Shown here in pieces: positions 6,350 through 9,190 of a stretch of 9,190 bases of DNA. This DNA comes from Tannerella sp. (lineage in GTDB: Bacteria; Bacteroidota; Bacteroidia; Bacteroidales; Tannerellaceae): contig JAIRLL010000246.1 in the NCBI GenBank assembly GCA_031259505.1, forward strand, positions 1 to 9,190, written 5' to 3'. The first letter of the stretch is position 1; every line of letters starts with the position of its first letter. The notes beneath the pieces are model-generated. The model did no database searches, had not been told where the DNA came from, and saw nothing but the letters and a program-made list of their open reading frames with translations. The translations under genes were made by a program, and so were the position numbers.

Positions 6350-6568
6350 ATGAAGAATCCGATACAAATGATCAAGCAGTGCGTAGAAAAAGATGAACCG
6401 TATTTTTTGCTGCGCGGACAGGACGTATGCGCCCTGCCGGCCATCAAGGCCTATTATGAGGCAGTGAAAGGAAAAGTGAAAGACCCTTACTTCATCGAAG
6501 AAATCGAAGAGATCATGAAAGACTTTCAGGCATTCCTCGACGAACAGAAAACGCATATCCCCGACTGA
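6350..6568 (+). CDS. Small acidic protein of unknown function
   Basis: This 72-residue protein begins MKNPIQMIKQCVEKDEPYFL and ends in an acidic amphipathic helix (about 47-66, FIEEIEEIMKDFQAFLDEQK). I do not recognise a named family. It has no signal peptide or membrane segment; two cysteines (C11, C27) are present. An in-frame ATG at 6290 would add 20 residues, but that ATG lies within the terminator hairpin and the added residues look like translated non-coding sequence, so 6350 is preferred. The next gene, a YigZ homologue, starts 6 bases after the stop, so the two should share a transcript. A promoter is not clear: TATATTG at 6326-6332 is one base short of TAnnTTTG and lacks a good partner. 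Confidence 0.75.
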   Translation: MKNPIQMIKQCVEKDEPYFLLRGQDVCALPAIKAYYEAVKGKVKDPYFIEEIEEIMKDFQAFLDEQKTHIPD

Positions 6569-6574
6569 TACGCC

Positions 6575-7171
6575 ATGGCGGACGACAGTTACAGGACAAT
6601 CCGCGCGCCGGCCGAAGGCTATCATACGGAGAAACGAAGCCGTTTTATCTCTTACGCCATTCCCGTGCATACGGTGGAAGACGCAAAGGCGTGGATCGAC
6701 AAGTACCGCAGGCAATACTACGACGCGCGCCATGTCTGCTGGGCATATATGCTCGGCGCAGAGCGAGTTGCATTTCGCGCCAATGACGACGGCGAACCGT
6801 CTTCGACAGCCGGAAAGCCGATTTTGGGACAAATCAATTCCAGCGAACTGACGGACATACTGATTGTCGTCGTCCGTTATTTCGGCGGGATCGAACTGGG
6901 GACGGGCGGCCTGACAGTGGCGTATCGCACGGCCGCCGCCGCCGCCATTGCCGCCGCACAGATTGAAGTGCGCACGGTCGACACACGTATCGTAATCGGA
7001 TTTGAATATCCGTTTCTGAACCGCGTCATGCGCATCGTGAAGGACATGCAACCGAAAATACTTTCCCAAACGTTCGACATGGATTGCGAAATGACGCTCA
7101 GCATCCGCAAAAACGAAGCCGACGCATTAATAAAACGACTGTTGACCGTAGAGAGTGTCTTCCTGAAGTAA
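6575..7171 (+). CDS. yigZ: YigZ/IMPACT family protein (UPF0029 with DUF1949)
   Basis: This 198-residue protein belongs to the IMPACT/YigZ family, near the usual length of about 200. The N-terminal UPF0029 domain carries the signature blocks ARHVCWAY at 51-58, DDGEPSSTAGKP at 71-82, and VVVRYFGGIELGTGGLTVAY at 98-117. The C-terminal DUF1949 domain (about 135-198) has a ferredoxin-like pattern. The eukaryotic IMPACT relative modulates GCN2; the role of the bacterial proteins is unsettled, with nucleic-acid or ribosome-related binding suggested from structure. An alanine-rich helix (A120-A128, one Ile) is encoded by five consecutive GCC codons and close variants at 6932-6958. It probably forms one unit with the small upstream gene. 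Family is firm; function is not known. Confidence 0.93.
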   Translation: MADDSYRTIRAPAEGYHTEKRSRFISYAIPVHTVEDAKAWIDKYRRQYYDARHVCWAYMLGAERVAFRANDDGEPSSTAGKPILGQINSSELTDILIVVVRYFGGIELGTGGLTVAYRTAAAAAIAAAQIEVRTVDTRIVIGFEYPFLNRVMRIVKDMQPKILSQTFDMDCEMTLSIRKNEADALIKRLLTVESVFLK

Positions 7172-7190
7172 CCTGTTCGCGCCACCCCGT

Positions 7191-7225
7191 GAATCCGGCG
7201 CGCTTTGCGTACAGCGGCCGGAATC
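7191..7225. repeat. GC-rich stem-loop downstream of yigZ
   Basis: GAATCCGGC (7191-7199) pairs with GCCGGAATC (7217-7225) at eight of nine positions, around a 17-base loop that can itself pair CGC with GCG. It starts 19 bases after the yigZ stop but has no T-run after it, so it is not a canonical intrinsic terminator. It may help stabilise or end the yigZ message. Confidence 0.4.
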
Positions 7226-7294
7226 GGTCGCGCCCGTTCTGCCAGTGCGCCGAATCATCCTTCCTGCGATGCCGCCCTCAAATTCATGATATAT

Positions 7295-7315
7295 GTGCAA
7301 CAATCCGGGTTGCAC
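7295..7315. repeat. Perfect 7-bp inverted repeat just upstream of the ffh promoter
   Basis: GTGCAAC (7295-7301) and GTTGCAC (7309-7315) are exact inverted arms around AATCCGG. The right arm ends 3 bases before the proposed -33 element of ffh. It could be an operator for a dimeric regulator, or the stem of a terminator for the yigZ unit; the bases that follow (CCCTTTCC) are a poor U-tract. No regulator can be named. Confidence 0.5.
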
Positions 7316-7318
7316 CCC

Positions 7319-7348
7319 TTTCCATTTCGCATCTTTTTCGTAAATTTG
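7319..7348 (+). promoter_or_regulatory. Probable ffh promoter
   Basis: TAAATTTG at 7341-7348 matches the Bacteroidota -7 consensus TAnnTTTG. A near-consensus -33 element, TTTC, is at 7319-7322, with an 18-base spacer. Transcription would begin near 7355, about 18 bases before the ffh ATG at 7373. This supports the internal ATG as the ffh start, because the longer in-frame extension from 7205 would span the promoter. Confidence 0.6.
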
Positions 7349-7372
7349 CGCCCTGATTCAATTAGACATATT

Positions 7373-8701
7373 ATGTTTGAAAATTTAACAGACAGACTGG
7401 AGCGATCTCTCAAACTGCTCAAAGGCGAAGGCAGGATAACCGAGCTTAATGTGGCCGAGACGCTGAAAGACGTCCGCAGGGCGTTGTTGGACGCCGACGT
7501 GAACTACCGGGTCGCCAGGCAGTTTACGGATGTCGTCAAAGAAAAAGCGCTGGGGCAAAACGTATTCGCATCCATCAAGCCCGGCCAGTTGATGATTAAG
7601 ATTGTACACGACGAACTGACGGCGCTGATGGGCGGTTCGGCCGTGGAAGTGAACCTGAAAGGCTCGCCCGCCGTCATCCTGATGTCGGGACTGCAGGGGT
7701 CGGGCAAAACCACCTTCGCCGGCAAACTCGCCAATCTGCTCAAAACGAAAAAAGGAAAACGTCCGCTGCTGGCAGCGTGCGACGTATATCGCCCTGCAGC
7801 CATCGAACAGTTGCGCATACTGGCCGGACAAATCGGCGTACCCATCTATTCGGAAGAAGAAAACAAAAATCCGGTCGCCATCGCGCAGCACGCCATCCTC
7901 GAAGCACGGAAAAGCGGCTGCGACCTCGTGATTGTCGATACGGCCGGACGCCTGGCCGTCGACGAACAGATGATGCAGGAAATCGCTGCCATCAAACACG
8001 CCATCCAGCCGGACGAGATTCTGTTCGTCGTAGACGCCATGACCGGACAGGATGCCGTCAATACGGCAAAAGAATTTAACGAACGCCTCGACTTCGACGG
8101 CGTCGTACTGACAAAACTCGACGGCGACACGCGCGGCGGCGCTGCCCTGTCCATACGTTCGGTGGTAAACAAACCTGTAAAATTCATCGGGACAGGCGAA
8201 AAAATGGATGCCCTCGACGTGTTCCATCCCGAACGCATGGCCGACCGCATCCTCGGCATGGGCGACATCGTCTCGCTGGTCGAACGCGCACAGGAACAGT
8301 ACAGCGACGAAGAAGCACAGCTGCTACAGAAAAAAATAGCCAAAAACCAGTACAATTTCAATGACTTCATCGCACAAATACAGCAAGTCAAGAAAATGGG
8401 CAATCTGAAGGATTTGGCATCCATGATTCCCGGCATAGGAAACGCACTGAAAAATATAGACATCGACGACAACGCCTTCAAATACACCGAAGCGATTATC
8501 CGTTCCATGACGCCCGCCGAACGCGCCAACCCCTCCATACTGAGCGGCTCGCGCCGGCAACGCATCGCCCTGGGCAGCGGCACAAGCCTGCCGGACGTGA
8601 ACAAACTGCTCCGGCAGTTCGACGAAATGCGCAAGGTGCTGAAAGTAATGTCTAACACCAAACCGGGCACGCGAAACATGCCCGTGTTCAGGAAACGGTA
8701 A
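7373..8701 (+). CDS. ffh: Ffh, signal recognition particle GTPase
   Basis: Ffh (SRP54) binds signal sequences of nascent membrane proteins and, with SRP RNA and FtsY, delivers ribosomes to the Sec channel. The N domain spans about residues 1-88. The G domain has G1 GLQGSGKTT at 106-114, the DVYRPAA block at 137-143, DTAGR at 189-193, TKLDGD at 247-252 and GTGEK at 273-277. The M domain (about 325-442) contains the finger-loop region [16 protein letters not shown] (341-356) and the SRP-RNA binding motif [13 protein letters not shown] at 391-403. At 442 residues it is full length. The open frame runs upstream to 7205, but ATG at 7373 ([13 protein letters not shown]) is the family start and lies behind the promoter. 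The C-terminus is short and basic (MPVFRKR). folD follows after 38 bases. Confidence 0.97.
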   Translation: MFENLTDRLERSLKLLKGEGRITELNVAETLKDVRRALLDADVNYRVARQFTDVVKEKALGQNVFASIKPGQLMIKIVHDELTALMGGSAVEVNLKGSPAVILMSGLQGSGKTTFAGKLANLLKTKKGKRPLLAACDVYRPAAIEQLRILAGQIGVPIYSEEENKNPVAIAQHAILEARKSGCDLVIVDTAGRLAVDEQMMQEIAAIKHAIQPDEILFVVDAMTGQDAVNTAKEFNERLDFDGVVLTKLDGDTRGGAALSIRSVVNKPVKFIGTGEKMDALDVFHPERMADRILGMGDIVSLVERAQEQYSDEEAQLLQKKIAKNQYNFNDFIAQIQQVKKMGNLKDLASMIPGIGNALKNIDIDDNAFKYTEAIIRSMTPAERANPSILSGSRRQRIALGSGTSLPDVNKLLRQFDEMRKVLKVMSNTKPGTRNMPVFRKR

Positions 8702-8739
8702 GTCAGTTAAAAACATCCGATTATTCAATATTCACCCTC

Positions 8740-9190
8740 ATGAACGAAAGACAGACATATCAACTGATCGACGGCCGGGCAATCGCTGCGCAGATCAAAC
8801 AGGAACTGACGGTCGAAGTGGCCGGAATAAGGCGAAACGGCGGCAAGATTCCCCACCTGGCAGCCGTGCTGGTCGGTCACGACGGCGGCAGCGAAACGTA
8901 TGTCGCCAGCAAGGTAAAGCGTTGCGAAGAGATAGGTTTTCATTCTACGCTGATTCGCTACGAAGACTGCGTGGAGGAAACGGAACTCCTGCGCAGAATA
9001 GACGCACTGAACGGCAACGACGACATCGACGGCTTTATCGTGCAACTGCCCCTGCCCGGACACATCTCGACGCAAAAAATCATCGAAGCCATCGATCCGC
9101 GAAAAGATGTAGACGGATTTCACCCCATCAACGTCGGACGCATGTCGCTCGGTCTGCCATGCTTCCACTCCGCCACGCCGGCCGGTATCC
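8740..9190 (+). CDS. folD: FolD, methylenetetrahydrofolate dehydrogenase/cyclohydrolase (5' part)
   Basis: FolD is the cytoplasmic bifunctional enzyme that interconverts 5,10-methylene-, methenyl- and 10-formyl-tetrahydrofolate in one-carbon metabolism. The first 150 residues are present; the window ends inside the gene, and the missing half should carry the rest of the NAD(P)-binding domain (full length usually near 290). The start is [20 protein letters not shown]. Visible motifs are [11 protein letters not shown] (50-60) with the catalytic Y54 and K58, [12 protein letters not shown] (97-108) with Q102, and [16 protein letters not shown] (119-134) with D125; these align with Tyr50, Lys54, Gln98 and Asp121 of the E. 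coli enzyme. All key residues in the visible part are intact. It lies 38 bases after ffh in the same direction with no visible terminator between, so the two may be co-transcribed. Confidence 0.96.
   Translation, partial: MNERQTYQLIDGRAIAAQIKQELTVEVAGIRRNGGKIPHLAAVLVGHDGGSETYVASKVKRCEEIGFHSTLIRYEDCVEETELLRRIDALNGNDDIDGFIVQLPLPGHISTQKIIEAIDPRKDVDGFHPINVGRMSLGLPCFHSATPAGI

Noticed and set aside
7205..7372. An N-terminal extension of Ffh
   Set aside because: The family starts at [13 protein letters not shown], and the extension would span the proposed promoter and the inverted repeat.
7172..7372. SRP RNA (4.5S) gene next to ffh
   Set aside because: The conserved SRP RNA loop pattern with GGAAGCAGCC-like and GGAA tetraloop segments was looked for and not found.

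Overview
The window looks like a chromosomal segment of a Bacteroidota species, most likely order Bacteroidales. Four things point there: promoters of the TTTG / TAnnTTTG type in place of -35/-10 boxes, genes that mostly lack Shine-Dalgarno sequences, a Bacteroidota-type LptE, and a thiamine-regulated TonB receptor paired with a PnuC-type transporter. Coding DNA is fairly GC-rich while intergenic DNA is AT-rich; a relatively GC-rich member of the Tannerella/Porphyromonas side of the order would fit, but the genus cannot be fixed from this sequence alone.

Layout. Positions 1-273 are non-coding, AT-rich and built of short direct repeats. Positions 274-3081 (minus strand) hold a two-gene thiamine uptake operon: an outer-membrane TonB-dependent receptor followed by a PnuT-type inner-membrane transporter, led by a clear TPP riboswitch at about 3131-3218. 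Positions 3317-3411 carry two back-to-back divergent promoters. Positions 3437-6251 (plus strand) form a tight four-gene operon: sensorless sigma-54 activator, LptE, a TPR-type protein, SecG, ending in a strong intrinsic terminator at 6278-6317. A second short unit (6350-7171) holds an unrecognised 72-residue protein and a YigZ/IMPACT family protein. A 201-base gap with two stem-loops and a promoter precedes ffh (7373-8701), followed by folD (8740 onward), cut by the window end.

How the parts work together. The left operon brings thiamine across both membranes and should be shut off when thiamine pyrophosphate is plentiful. The central operon is concerned with the cell envelope: LptE supports LPS delivery to the outer membrane, SecG is part of the SecYEG channel, and Ffh further right is the SRP GTPase that feeds proteins to that channel. 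The activator at the head of the operon has no recognisable sensory domain. FolD belongs to one-carbon metabolism.

Most of the window is ordinary housekeeping content. No mobile element, CRISPR array, tRNA or rRNA was found. The points most worth a second look are the modular repeats at the left edge, the riboswitch expression platform, the sensorless activator heading an envelope operon, and the small unknown gene next to yigZ.
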